Shown: positions 36,744-46,290, counted from the stretch's first letter. The stretch: DNA of 64,000 nt from Pseudobacteroides cellulosolvens ATCC 35603 = DSM 2933 (GCF_001262605.1 NZ_LGTC01000001.1:4536001-4600000); one strand, 5' to 3'. A program made the numbers and translations. Notes: generated from the letters alone by a model not told the origin.

Positions 36744-37514
36744 TTATATTTTCTTATCGTATTCAGATACTTCAATCTTTAAAACAACCCACGGCATCAA
36801 AATATATCCATTTATCTGCCAACCTTCCATGACACTTGTTCTGTTGAAAAAAACGCTGTTTTCCTTTGAAGAATTCACTATGTTTTCTTTATTATATTCA
36901 TTGTCCTTTTCAATACTCCATTTAACAACCTTTTTATTGCTACCAAGTATTCTATCAATGTATCTTCTGCTATAAATATTTAGAAAGCTAAATTCAACAG
37001 GTTCTCCGTCATCATTGTATTCTTCTTTATCTGGATTTATATCCATTATTCTAAAAGCTCTGTCACCACATAAAAGCCTTACAAAAAGATGCTTTCTGGC
37101 TACCCTTACAAGTTCATTAAGAGGTTTTTCAATAGATGGCAAATGAAGAAGAACATTATTACACATTACTATATCATATAAAGAGTCTTGGAAATTTAAG
37201 CTGTAAATATCCGAAACAGCAAATTCTATCTCATCACAATCCTTATATGCTTTCTTTGCCAGATTAATATAGTATTCAGTACTATCAATACCTCTATAGC
37301 AGAATTTGTGTCCTATTTCACGTATTAAACTTTTATAATAATGACCTGCTCCACAACCTACATCTAATATACTTTCATTGGGTTTTATAACCTTTTTGAT
37401 TTCTTTGGCCATCCTCTTACTACTTTCCATTTCCGGAAGTTCTCCTATGGCTCTCCTATAGAAACAATCCCCATATTCCTTATTGCTATCCCAAACCTTC
37501 CAGTTTGTTTGCAA
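36744..37514 (-). CDS. Class I SAM-dependent methyltransferase in the sugar operon
   Basis: A 256-residue methyltransferase: motif I ILDVGCGAGHYYKSL, motif II around FAVSDIYSL, and DIVMCNNVLLHLP. The start is TTG at 37514 with GGAGGG 6 nt upstream. Position between neuB-like and neuA-like genes suggests O- or N-methylation of the flagellar sugar; N-methylated legionaminic derivatives are known on other clostridial and Campylobacter flagellins. The target is inferred. Confidence 0.78.
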   Translation of the reverse strand: MQTNWKVWDSNKEYGDCFYRRAIGELPEMESSKRMAKEIKKVIKPNESILDVGCGAGHYYKSLIREIGHKFCYRGIDSTEYYINLAKKAYKDCDEIEFAVSDIYSLNFQDSLYDIVMCNNVLLHLPSIEKPLNELVRVARKHLFVRLLCGDRAFRIMDINPDKEEYNDDGEPVEFSFLNIYSRRYIDRILGSNKKVVKWSIEKDNEYNKENIVNSSKENSVFFNRTSVMEGWQINGYILMPWVVLKIEVSEYDKKI

Positions 37515-37556
37515 AATTATCCCTCCACTTTAGGCCGCTTTAAAAATGCACAATGA

Positions 37557-38579
37557 TTATTGCGAAACATATAGTTCAAAGTCTCCCTCTTTTATTATGG
37601 CACCTTGTTCCAAATCTCTTACAGCAACAGCTCCAACAATTCCATCAATATACTTTGGCTCAATACCGCCCCCTGATCTTTTTAATGAAAGCATATTCCT
37701 GGATATTCTTTGCCCGGCATAAATTCTTTTATCAGCTACTATATATTTTCTTGCAAGATTTCTAACCTCAAGCTCACTTTCCGCAGGTTTTTTAATTCCG
37801 TCTCCCAGAGCTGCTTCCATATTTCTTATGGAAAGTACCATTCTTTTAAATTCTTCAGGTTCTAAAGAGCACCTATGATCTGGTCCTTTCATTGTTCTAT
37901 CCAATGTTATATGTTTTTCTATAATTTCAGCACCTATAGCAACTGCACCTATAGTTATCTCTGTTCCAAGCGTATGATCCGAATAGCCTGTTTTGAGATT
38001 AAAGCAGTTTTTAAGGGTAATAATAGCCTTAAGGTTAACATCATCATACTGAGCAGGATAACAGGATGTACAATGTAAAAGTGCTAAATCCCTGTTACCT
38101 TCCTCATAAATCCATCCCACAGTTTCTTCAACTTCCTCAAAAGTTGACATCCCTGTTGACAATATAATAGTTTTATTCTTTCTTGCAATGTGCTTTAAGA
38201 AATATTTGTTTGTAATTTCCCCTGAAGGTATCTTAAATATATCCATTCCCAGCTCCTCAAGAAAGTCAGCAGATTCCTCATCAAAAGGTGTTGACATAAA
38301 TCCGATTCCTTTCTCTTTGCAGTACTTAAAAAGCACCCTATGTTCATATTCTCCTAATTCCAGCTTTTTTAACATATCAAACTGGGTTCCTGACTCATGA
38401 GTATTTTGTATCTGATAACCCACTTTTGAAACTCTTTTTGTTACAAGCTTTTCGGTTTTAAAAGTCTGAAATTTCACAGCATTGCATTTTGCATCCACTG
38501 CCGCATCCACTAGAAGTTTTGCCGTTTCCAAATCGCCATTATGATTCACACCAGCCTCCGCTATAATAAAAACTGACAT
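37557..38579 (-). CDS. Nonulosonic acid synthase (NeuB/LegI-like)
   Basis: A 340-residue enzyme that condenses PEP with a six-carbon amino sugar. The NeuB barrel shows IIAEAGVNHNGDLETAKLL, KFQTFKTEKLV, LSTGMSTFEEVEE and GYSDHTLG; residues about 280-340 form the antifreeze-like SAF domain. The product should be legionaminic acid or a close relative judging by the partner genes. AAGGTGAT lies before the ATG. Confidence 0.92.
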   Translation of the reverse strand: MSVFIIAEAGVNHNGDLETAKLLVDAAVDAKCNAVKFQTFKTEKLVTKRVSKVGYQIQNTHESGTQFDMLKKLELGEYEHRVLFKYCKEKGIGFMSTPFDEESADFLEELGMDIFKIPSGEITNKYFLKHIARKNKTIILSTGMSTFEEVEETVGWIYEEGNRDLALLHCTSCYPAQYDDVNLKAIITLKNCFNLKTGYSDHTLGTEITIGAVAIGAEIIEKHITLDRTMKGPDHRCSLEPEEFKRMVLSIRNMEAALGDGIKKPAESELEVRNLARKYIVADKRIYAGQRISRNMLSLKRSGGGIEPKYIDGIVGAVAVRDLEQGAIIKEGDFELYVSQ

Positions 38580-38624
38580 ATCATCACCTTTTTAAATCCG
38601 CAGCACGGTTTTTTATTTCTCACA

Positions 38625-39281
38625 TCAAATGAACCTTGAAGGAGCTCCAACAACCCTTGAGAAAGGGGGAATATCCTTTGTCACAACACTTCCAGCTCCA
38701 ACAATAACGTTATTGCCTATCCTAACCCCCTGTATAACAGTAGAGCCTGCACCTATCAATGTGTGACTGCCAATCTGCACGCCACCGCAAATAATTGAGC
38801 CTGGTGCAATATGCACATTGTCACCTATTATACTTTCATGCTCAACAATGCTTCCAGTATTTATAATGCAATTTTTGCCTATACTGCTTCCTGCATTTAT
38901 TACCGCCATTGCCATAACTGCATTTCCAAGTCCCATATAGACATTCCTTGATATAACACTTTTTCCATGTATAAGATTGGGAAACTTAAAGCCCATTCTT
39001 TCTAAATTGTTATAAAGCTCCATTCTCGGCTTAAAGTTATAAAGAAGTCCTATTGATATAAAGGCAGTCTCAGTTCCATTTTTCTTTAACTCTAAAAGCT
39101 TATCATCAGAACCTATAACTTCCACAGTATCAATATGGATGCCTCTTTTTGAAGGGTCTTTATCTAATATTCCTATTACATTCAGATTATTATAGTACAT
39201 TCTAATCATATCAATGATAACCCGTGAATGACCTCCTGCCCCCATTAGTATAATGGGGGTACTCCCATTATCTTGTTTCAT
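38625..39281 (-). CDS. NeuD-family sugar O/N-acyltransferase
   Basis: A 218-residue acyltransferase: an N-terminal nucleotide-sugar-binding domain (IILMGAGGHSRVIIDMI) followed by a left-handed beta helix made of hexapeptide repeats (from about 110) and ending in PPFSRVVGAPSRFI. Similar proteins (PglD, LegH, NeuD) acetylate C4-amino sugars or sialic acid; here it may act as the N-acetyltransferase after the LegC-like step. Confidence 0.86.
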   Translation of the reverse strand: MKQDNGSTPIILMGAGGHSRVIIDMIRMYYNNLNVIGILDKDPSKRGIHIDTVEVIGSDDKLLELKKNGTETAFISIGLLYNFKPRMELYNNLERMGFKFPNLIHGKSVISRNVYMGLGNAVMAMAVINAGSSIGKNCIINTGSIVEHESIIGDNVHIAPGSIICGGVQIGSHTLIGAGSTVIQGVRIGNNVIVGAGSVVTKDIPPFSRVVGAPSRFI

Positions 39282-39342
39282 GTTAAACCTCTTAATTTAT
39301 ACAGCTTTATTTACTGCTACTTTATACTTTTTACATTATATA

Positions 39343-40149
39343 TTACATATATCCGCCACAATCGCCATAAATGTATGCATACTCATGGTTTGCCTTGTAA
39401 TAATCTTCAATATGACCAATATCCACCCAGTAATCATTTATTTCATAAGCACCTACATTTGCCCCATTATTTATGCACTTTTCAATAAGGCAAGTTATAT
39501 CAAAGCTTTCATCCTCAGGTATCAAATCAATTATATGGGGCATAAGGCAATAAATTCCACCATTTACCTGCCAGGACTCTACAGGCTTCTCCACAATACT
39601 CTTTATCTTGCCGCCATCTGTATTTACAACCCCATAGGGCAGCGTATATTGGTATTTCTTAACTCCTATGGTAAGGTCAAATTTATTATCTATATGATAT
39701 TTCATCATGCTTTCAACGTTCAGCTTGGTAATAACGTCACCATTCATAACATAAAACGGTTTCTTAAGATATTTCTTCAAATGCCGTATACAACCTGCTG
39801 TTCCAAGACCTTTGGATTCCCTGAAATACTCTATATTTACACCAAAACTACCTCCATCACCAAAATATCCTTCTACTATATCCGCCAGGTAATTTATAGA
39901 TATAATAAAATTCTCAAACCCATAACTCTTAAAAAGTTCCATTATTATTTGAAGTATAGGCTTATTTCCTACCTTTAACATAGGCTTTGGGATTTCATTT
40001 GTAAGGGGCTTAAGTCTATTTCCTCTTCCCCCTGCCATTAGGACAACATAATTTTCCCTTTGTATGCAAACAGGTCTTTTCTTAAATACAAAGAGTTCTC
40101 CAGCCTCTTTACTATTCTTTCCTTTAATATATCCTGGTGATTTATTCAT
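39343..40149 (-). CDS. Sugar-1-phosphate nucleotidyltransferase (PtmE-like)
   Basis: A nucleotidyltransferase of about 268 residues: VVLMAGGRGNRLKPLTNEIPKPML, NGDVITKLN and WVDIGHIEDYYKANHEY. PtmE-type enzymes make GDP-glucosamine, the first step of the GDP-based legionaminic route. Campylobacter PtmE has N-terminal CBS domains; here only about 35 residues precede the catalytic domain. The ATG at 40149 is used (AAGGGG 11 nt upstream); a GTG four codons earlier lies inside that site. Confidence 0.83.
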   Translation of the reverse strand: MNKSPGYIKGKNSKEAGELFVFKKRPVCIQRENYVVLMAGGRGNRLKPLTNEIPKPMLKVGNKPILQIIMELFKSYGFENFIISINYLADIVEGYFGDGGSFGVNIEYFRESKGLGTAGCIRHLKKYLKKPFYVMNGDVITKLNVESMMKYHIDNKFDLTIGVKKYQYTLPYGVVNTDGGKIKSIVEKPVESWQVNGGIYCLMPHIIDLIPEDESFDITCLIEKCINNGANVGAYEINDYWVDIGHIEDYYKANHEYAYIYGDCGGYM

Positions 40150-40178
40150 AAGATTATACACCCCTTTTAAAGGAACCT

Positions 40179-41348
40179 TTATATATCGTAAAACTTTTTC
40201 TTTAATAGTTTTTCCTTTTCTCCAAAATCAATTTCCTTTAATATTTTTATTATCTTATCCGCTGTATTACCGTCACCATATGGGTTGGTAACATTCTCAA
40301 GCCCTTTTATAAACTCTTTTGATAATGCCTTTTTCACTGCTTCCTTTATTGACGCTCTATTGCATGAGCAGTCAATAACATTTTCCGGCCTTAATCTCCC
40401 AGCTTGTCTGTCACCTATATTCACTACCGGGAGCTTGAAAGAAGCACTTTCTATTATTCCGCTGGATGAGTTTCCAATCATCATATGTGCATGCCTCATT
40501 GCACTTAAGTAAACAACGCTTCCCATATTTTTAGCAATCTTAAACTTGTCCGGAAACCTTTTCACATGATCCTCCATGCACATATATATGGAATTTCCTC
40601 CTGCATCAGCGTTTGGCATTGTCATAATGGTATATATGCCAATATCAGTCAAGGTATCTAGAAGTTCTTTAACTTGTGCTGCTGCTGCATTATAGTTATC
40701 CATTGTCACGGGATGAAAGGTCATAATGGCTACACCTTTTTTAAAATCTACCCCAAGGCTTTCTGACAGCTCATCAATTTCCATAAGCTTTGAGTTTTTT
40801 ATGTTATCAATTCCCAAAGCTCCCACTGTAAATACTCTTTCTGGATTCTCCCCCATGGCAATTATCCTTCTTGCATACTGGGATATGGATGGAAAATGTA
40901 TGGAAGCAGACTTTGTAACAGAATGCCTTACAACCTCATCAGTACTTCCCTCTGTGCTTTCTCCCCCATGAATATGAATAATTGGTATCTTGTGTATAAC
41001 AGCTGCAACAACTACTGACCACAGTTCATACCTGTCGCCCAAAACTATAATAAGATCAAATCTTTTTTTTGAAAACAAATCTGAAAAGCCAATAATTCCT
41101 TTTGCTACAGCTGCTGTTATACCTTTTTCATCATCTCTTCCGTTATATGTTTGTACCTTTAATAGAGAGGTAAAACCATCGTTTATAATCTGATCGATTG
41201 TATTTCCAAAAACAGAAGATAGATGGCTTCCCGTCACAATTAGCTTGATATTAAAGAAACTATCCATGAATAATTTATTTATCAAAGGATATAAAAGACC
41301 GTAATCCGCACGCGAAGTAGTAACTACTGCAGTTTCAAGCTGAATCAT
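40179..41348 (-). CDS. Hydrolysing sugar 2-epimerase (NeuC/LegG-like)
   Basis: A 389-residue UDP-GlcNAc 2-epimerase-fold enzyme: VVTTSRADYGLLYPL, LVTGSHLS, IIHIHGGESTEG, TFHPVT and GNSSSGIIESASF. It removes the nucleotide and inverts C2 to give the six-carbon substrate of the NeuB-like synthase. First gene of the sugar operon, about 160 nt downstream of a SigA-type promoter. GAGGG lies 7 nt before the ATG. Confidence 0.9.
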   Translation of the reverse strand: MIQLETAVVTTSRADYGLLYPLINKLFMDSFFNIKLIVTGSHLSSVFGNTIDQIINDGFTSLLKVQTYNGRDDEKGITAAVAKGIIGFSDLFSKKRFDLIIVLGDRYELWSVVVAAVIHKIPIIHIHGGESTEGSTDEVVRHSVTKSASIHFPSISQYARRIIAMGENPERVFTVGALGIDNIKNSKLMEIDELSESLGVDFKKGVAIMTFHPVTMDNYNAAAAQVKELLDTLTDIGIYTIMTMPNADAGGNSIYMCMEDHVKRFPDKFKIAKNMGSVVYLSAMRHAHMMIGNSSSGIIESASFKLPVVNIGDRQAGRLRPENVIDCSCNRASIKEAVKKALSKEFIKGLENVTNPYGDGNTADKIIKILKEIDFGEKEKLLKKKFYDI

Positions 41349-41509
41349 CCATGACCCTCACTTATCAATACTTATAAGATATAGTCAAACAAAAAACTTA
41401 TACCTGCTGTTACATAAAACCCGATTATTTATAATTAGAACAACAAACCATTAAAAATTTTAAGGATTGCTTTAGAATAGCACAATTTATTAAACAATAA
41501 GATACTTTT

Positions 41510-41538
41510 ATTAAACACTTATTAATGGATGGTGTCAA
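41510..41538 (-). promoter_or_regulatory. SigA promoter of the flagellar sugar operon
   Basis: A consensus TTGACA (41533-41538), 17 bases, then TTTAAT (41510-41515), upstream of the neuC-like gene. Confidence 0.7.
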
Positions 41539-41554
41539 GTACTTTCCTGACAAT

Positions 41555-41632
41555 AAAAAACTAAAGACACAAACCACATTTAATAAATGACTTGGGCAAA
41601 CACTACTTTCGGTTCGCCTTTTCCCTGTCTTT
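41555..41632 (-). terminator. Structured terminator in the fliB 3' region
   Basis: On the minus strand AAAGACA (41626-41632) pairs with TGTCTTT (41563-41569), enclosing a GGCGAAC/GTTTGCC stem and a CATTTA/TAAATG hairpin, followed by six T. It lies 45 nt after the fliB stop and upstream of the sugar-operon promoter. Confidence 0.55.
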
Positions 41633-41676
41633 ATGTAGTATGGTATCTTTAGCCAATATCCGTGCCGTATATAATA

Positions 41677-42921
41677 TTAGTTCTTTATCAAAATTGCCAT
41701 ATATGTCATGGAATTATAATCATTACGTTTAAGTACCTCAGTAATATCCTGAATAAATTGCTGGTTATGTTCTATAGTTTTTACAAAAGATTGTATTAAT
41801 TTTATAACAAGTTCGTCTGTAAGTCCCTTGTGAAACTCCGACATACCTATAAGCATCATCTTAATAAGAGCATAGTGAAGTATCATAACCATATAGGTAT
41901 CAAAAATGTTTTTTTCATCACTAATTGGAAAAAGTGTAGAAAAAATGTAATTCACAATGTAATTTTCCAATATATATTCATGCTCTTTCATATATGGCTC
42001 ATAATAATTTTCCCATGCAAACCTGTACCTCTCCCCGTTTTGCTCCATGGTATCCTCAAGCTTGTAATTTATGCCAGTAATAAACTGAGTAAAACACTCA
42101 ATATACCTTTTGCTACTTATACCTAGCGAAAAACGTCTATCAGCCAACTCCTTTAAAAGCTCCATCTGTATATTATACTGGACTGGAATTTCATTAATGT
42201 TTTCATCAAATACATCGGTTTCCAAATGATTTACATATGCCCCTATTAATACTGGTATATCGTCAATTCTTTCTTCATCCAAATACTCTTGTAACTTTTT
42301 AAAAAACATTCCGAGAATAATCAGCCTCTCTGATAACCTGAATCTTCTGTTTTGTACAAGGCTTATTATAAATATCCTAAGCTCCCAAAAATACTTTTGG
42401 AACTTGTTATTGAATTTTAAGTCTCTTGTATTAAGGTCTGTTTTTATTATATTCCTTGTGTTATAGGACTCTTCCATCTCATCAAACTCCATTTGGTTGG
42501 GATTAAGAAGTGCAAGTCTTGCCACCTCAGGGCATGACATGGTAGCTGCTCTTTCAAGTGTACCGTTAACAACATTTGTCAGCCTTGGATATGTGGCACA
42601 TACATTAGAAAGATATTCAGCACCACGTTTCAAATGTATTTTACACAAACTGTCACTATCCAAAAACGGGCACCTTAAATCCGGTAAAAGCTTAATTTTG
42701 GCATAACTATAGTCATTATGCCCAACTGCCCTGTTTCTATTTATATACCGCTCAAATAACCCTACAAGCTCATCATCTTTAACTTTTTGATACTTACGAT
42801 AGGTTTCATTATCTATATCTACCCTCCAACCTACGCAGCAGCTATCTTCGCATGCCGACCCAATACATTTAAACCCTTCAATGTATTGCGGTACAAGTAT
42901 GGATCTTTTTCTCTCTCCCAT
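41677..42921 (-). CDS. fliB: Flagellin lysine-N-methylase FliB
   Basis: A 414-residue FliB-family protein. The family's cysteine pattern is seen near the N-terminus: FKCIGSACEDSCCVGWRV, then LRCPFLDSDSLCKIHL and LSNVCATYPR. FliB methylates surface lysines of flagellin in Salmonella. The gene lies directly downstream of flagellin and upstream of the flagellar sugar operon, so this filament is probably methylated as well. GAGGTGG precedes the ATG. The rest of the protein is helical with no other motif recognised. Confidence 0.88.
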   Translation of the reverse strand: MGERKRSILVPQYIEGFKCIGSACEDSCCVGWRVDIDNETYRKYQKVKDDELVGLFERYINRNRAVGHNDYSYAKIKLLPDLRCPFLDSDSLCKIHLKRGAEYLSNVCATYPRLTNVVNGTLERAATMSCPEVARLALLNPNQMEFDEMEESYNTRNIIKTDLNTRDLKFNNKFQKYFWELRIFIISLVQNRRFRLSERLIILGMFFKKLQEYLDEERIDDIPVLIGAYVNHLETDVFDENINEIPVQYNIQMELLKELADRRFSLGISSKRYIECFTQFITGINYKLEDTMEQNGERYRFAWENYYEPYMKEHEYILENYIVNYIFSTLFPISDEKNIFDTYMVMILHYALIKMMLIGMSEFHKGLTDELVIKLIQSFVKTIEHNQQFIQDITEVLKRNDYNSMTYMAILIKN

Positions 42922-43098
42922 AAGCCACCTCTATAAAATATTTTATTAAAAAGCATATCGGCATATTTGTTTAAAATTATTATACAAATATTTTCCTGTA
43001 ATACGTAAATAAGTTAGAATAAATCTTATCATTTGACTAATAAATAGGACGCAAAATCACTCATTGTTTGGCTCTATAAACATAAACTATTACTAATA

Positions 43099-43139
43099 CA
43101 AAAAAAGACCCTGGATTATCCAGAGTCTCTTTTTGTATT
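43099..43139 (-). terminator. Terminator after flagellin
   Basis: Minus strand: AAAAAGAGACTCTGG pairs with CCAGGGTCTTTTTTT around a short loop; it directly follows the flagellin stop. Confidence 0.9.
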
Positions 43140-43146
43140 AGTATAA

Positions 43147-46100
43147 TTATCTGAGGAGCTGCAGAACTCCCTGAGGCTGCTGATTGGCCTGAGCCATCAT
43201 AGCTTGAGCTGCCTGGGACAGAATGTTGTTCTTTGTGAACTCCATCATTTCCTTAGCCATATCTACGTCACGGATACGTGATTCAGATGCAGTCAAGTTT
43301 TCAGTTGATGTTGCCAGGTTATTGATAGTGTGTTCCAACCTGTTCTGAACAGCACCAAGTTTTGCACGTTCATTTGAAACAGAAGCCAAAGCGTTGTCAA
43401 CCAATGTAATGGCAGCACCTGCACCTGCTGCAGATGAAACATCTATTTTATCAACACCAAGAGCTTTTGCACTCATGTCATTGATACCCAGATTGGTTAC
43501 CTGGCTCTGGTTTGCACCAATCTGGAACTGAACTTCATTTCCAGTACGGGTATCCTGAGCTTCCTGAGTCTGTATAAAGTTCCCTGCCTTATTGTTGAAG
43601 GTATTTACCCCGGTATTATCGGTGGCTGATTTCTGTGCAGTCAACTTCAGATTTTTGATGTTGTTTGCTGCACCTGAAGCACCCTCAAACTCTAGCTGTC
43701 CGCTTTGTTCATTAAGTTTTATAGATCCGGCGGCAAGTTCTGGTACAGCCTGCATAGCTGTCATAAGCTCTTTTACTGTTGTATTATCGGTTACTGTTAA
43801 CTTTGAAGAAAACTCAACACCTTCCTTGGTGCCGGAAACTGTAATTACATTTCCTGAAGTAAGACCAAGGTTCAATCCATCGTTATCTGTTAAGTTAACC
43901 AGTTTGGTAGTTTCCTGTAGATCACCTGCTGTTTCAGCTGCTGTTCCTTTTGTACTCGTATTATCAAGTGTTAATGAATCATTTGCCATACGGGTAAATT
44001 TTACACCAGTACCAGTAGTTGTTAAATACATTGCACCACCGGTATGGCCTCCACCATCTGCATTTATTGATACATCAACATTATTTAATGTAGATTCAAT
44101 ATCAAAACCATTTCCATTTGCAGCAACCTTGAATACATTAGTTCCCCAAGCATTGTCAAGACCTGTTTGTAATGCTGCTATGTTTTCGGTTTGGTTAGCA
44201 CCAGCCCCAACTGTTACAACCTTGGTACTGCCACCAACACTCATTACAAACTCCTCTCCGGCTTTTGCACCTGTGATGTCTACCGTACTTGTGATCTTAC
44301 CATCTGATGATGCATAGCCAAGAAGTTTTGTTGCTCCTGTCATTGTATCAGTAGCAGTATCTATGCTGTCATTTTTTATAGCAAATGAATCTGTTGCTGC
44401 CATATTTGTAAATCTGAGTTTTCCATCGTTAATATCAACTTTTACTACATTTTCACCAAAAGCATCATTAACAGCAGTTTGGATTGCATCTCTAGCAGCT
44501 GTAATACTAGTATTTGAACTTATTCCTGAACCTGTGCTGAAATCAATATCCTTTGTAAGTGCACCAACAGTCATCTTAAATTTAGCATCGGAAGCTGTTG
44601 CAAAGTTTCCATCAAAAGTCCCACCTGTTATTGATGTTTGCACATTTCCTTTAAAGCCTAGTGCTGATAATGCAGATTGAGCTGCTGTAGAAGGAGCTTC
44701 AACCTTGACCTCTGAAGTAGTTCCAGTACTGGCCGACACAAACTTTAAAGTATTATCTGTGTCCAATGTAGCTGTAACTTTATCCTTCAGATTTGCATTT
44801 GCTTGTATTTGATTGTTAATCTCATCAACAAGCTCTGAGCGTGATGAATAGGTTTTTGCTGTTAAAGTAATTGTTTCTGCTGATCCTGTATCTACAGTTA
44901 AATTAAATTTATCATTGGAATCTTTGACTATTACTGTTCCGATCGTAGCTGCAGAAGTAGCTGCTTTACCATATGTTACTGAATTTGTATTAGTAGTTTG
45001 AGTATTGGTTAGTGCACCAAATAAAGTTGCAGCCCCTGTTTGTGTTGAATCTTTGTCAAAAATCTGGATATTTGTAATATCATCAGCTATGGATGCATCA
45101 AATGTGACCGTCCTAGCTGCAGCGGAAGCTCCTGAAAATACAATCTTACCGGCAGCTTTATCACCAAAAAAGGCTTGATTCACATGCTGATTTAAAGCTG
45201 TATTGAGGTTCGCAGCAGTATCTGTTGCACCAACAGTCGCAAGACCTGTACCACCATTATCGGTAGCGGAGGTTAAGTCAAATGACTTGGTAACACCACC
45301 TATAGTTATACTGAACTGTGCAATAGAACCATTGGTAGCAGCACCATCAGTAAATGTTGCTGCACCAGTGGTTGCTGAAATGGTTTTGTCAAATCCTAAT
45401 GCTCCAAGTGCACTTTGCCCTGCAGTTCCTTCACCAATGGACACACTATCTCCAGTGTTCACTGCATTAAGGACAATTTTTGTACCCGCATCGTTCTTTG
45501 CAAAAGTAACTTTTCCTGCAAGGGTAGAATCTGCCGCTACTTTTGAATTCAATTCAGTAATTGCTTCATCAATATTATAAGCCTTACCACCATTAGCAGC
45601 AGTATCACCAGTCATCTTTATAACTGATGAATTGTCACCAACAGTAATCTTGACCTCGTCATTCATACCAGTAATTATCTTGGCACCACCATTTGAAGTG
45701 GAGAATGCTGTCCCTGCTTCAACAGCTCCTTTAACTCCTGGATCTGCTGCAACTGTTGCCTGGTAAATTGCATTTTGTCCATCAACATTACCTGATTTAG
45801 AGGCTACTGCACCTCTGTCCATAGCTACAGAATGAGCTTTTGCTCCCTGAGCTGTAGTACCTGTAGCAAGGCTACCGTTTAATAGTTTCTTCTGGTTGAA
45901 CTCAGTATCATTGGAAATACGGTCTATTTCAGACTTAAGCTGTGTGATTTCCTTCTGTATAGCTGAACGGTCAACATCTGTTGCTGTATCGTTTGAGGAT
46001 TGAACAGACAGCTCACGCATACGTTGAAGGATGCTTTGAGTTTCATTGAGAGCACCTTCTGCCGTCTGAATCATCGATATGGAGTCCTGAGCATTTCTGG

Positions 46101-46287
46101 ATGCCTGCTCCAAACCTCTGATCTGACCTCTCATCTTTTCACTGATTGCGAGACCTGCTGCGTCATCACCTGCACGGTTGATGCGGAGACCCGATGACAG
46201 TTTTTCCAAAGATTTTTGTCCATTCGCACTATTGCTGGACAACTGACGATAAGTGTTTAATGATGCTATATTATGATTTATCCTCAT
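43147..46287 (-). CDS. Very large flagellin
   Basis: A 1046-residue flagellin, about twice to four times common sizes. The N-terminal D0/D1 (1-150: MRINHNIASLNTYRQLS, GLRINRAGDDAAGLAISEKM) and C-terminal D1/D0 (last 125, ending QQPQGVLQLLR) are normal. Between them lies a Thr/Ala/Gly-rich region of about 770 residues with repeated modules; three start with an LLG or ALGF strand and contain F-x-M/I-T/S-V/I-G-x-x-T-K (QFSITIGGVTK, KFKMTVGALTK, EFVMSVGGSTK). The ATG at 46287 has AAGGAGGAG upstream. It is transcribed from a SigD promoter and carries a CsrA-like leader hairpin. Confidence 0.95.
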   Translation of the reverse strand: MRINHNIASLNTYRQLSSNSANGQKSLEKLSSGLRINRAGDDAAGLAISEKMRGQIRGLEQASRNAQDSISMIQTAEGALNETQSILQRMRELSVQSSNDTATDVDRSAIQKEITQLKSEIDRISNDTEFNQKKLLNGSLATGTTAQGAKAHSVAMDRGAVASKSGNVDGQNAIYQATVAADPGVKGAVEAGTAFSTSNGGAKIITGMNDEVKITVGDNSSVIKMTGDTAANGGKAYNIDEAITELNSKVAADSTLAGKVTFAKNDAGTKIVLNAVNTGDSVSIGEGTAGQSALGALGFDKTISATTGAATFTDGAATNGSIAQFSITIGGVTKSFDLTSATDNGGTGLATVGATDTAANLNTALNQHVNQAFFGDKAAGKIVFSGASAAARTVTFDASIADDITNIQIFDKDSTQTGAATLFGALTNTQTTNTNSVTYGKAATSAATIGTVIVKDSNDKFNLTVDTGSAETITLTAKTYSSRSELVDEINNQIQANANLKDKVTATLDTDNTLKFVSASTGTTSEVKVEAPSTAAQSALSALGFKGNVQTSITGGTFDGNFATASDAKFKMTVGALTKDIDFSTGSGISSNTSITAARDAIQTAVNDAFGENVVKVDINDGKLRFTNMAATDSFAIKNDSIDTATDTMTGATKLLGYASSDGKITSTVDITGAKAGEEFVMSVGGSTKVVTVGAGANQTENIAALQTGLDNAWGTNVFKVAANGNGFDIESTLNNVDVSINADGGGHTGGAMYLTTTGTGVKFTRMANDSLTLDNTSTKGTAAETAGDLQETTKLVNLTDNDGLNLGLTSGNVITVSGTKEGVEFSSKLTVTDNTTVKELMTAMQAVPELAAGSIKLNEQSGQLEFEGASGAANNIKNLKLTAQKSATDNTGVNTFNNKAGNFIQTQEAQDTRTGNEVQFQIGANQSQVTNLGINDMSAKALGVDKIDVSSAAGAGAAITLVDNALASVSNERAKLGAVQNRLEHTINNLATSTENLTASESRIRDVDMAKEMMEFTKNNILSQAAQAMMAQANQQPQGVLQLLR

Positions 46288-46290
46288 AAT

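Noticed and set aside
39253..39978. Plus-strand 241-codon ORF opposite the PtmE-like and NeuD-like genes
   Set aside because: Low-complexity hydrophobic translation of the antisense strand of two clear genes.
41590..41625. GGGCAAAC on the plus strand near 41594 as a possible second c-di-GMP riboswitch
   Set aside because: The required GGACGCAAAG and the 3' GGTTGCC strand are missing, and the plus strand has no gene downstream.
43592..44317. Long plus-strand ORFs opposite the flagellin gene (also at 44363-44680 and 45203-45580)
   Set aside because: They are antisense shadows of the biased flagellin codon use, with no ribosome site or family signature.
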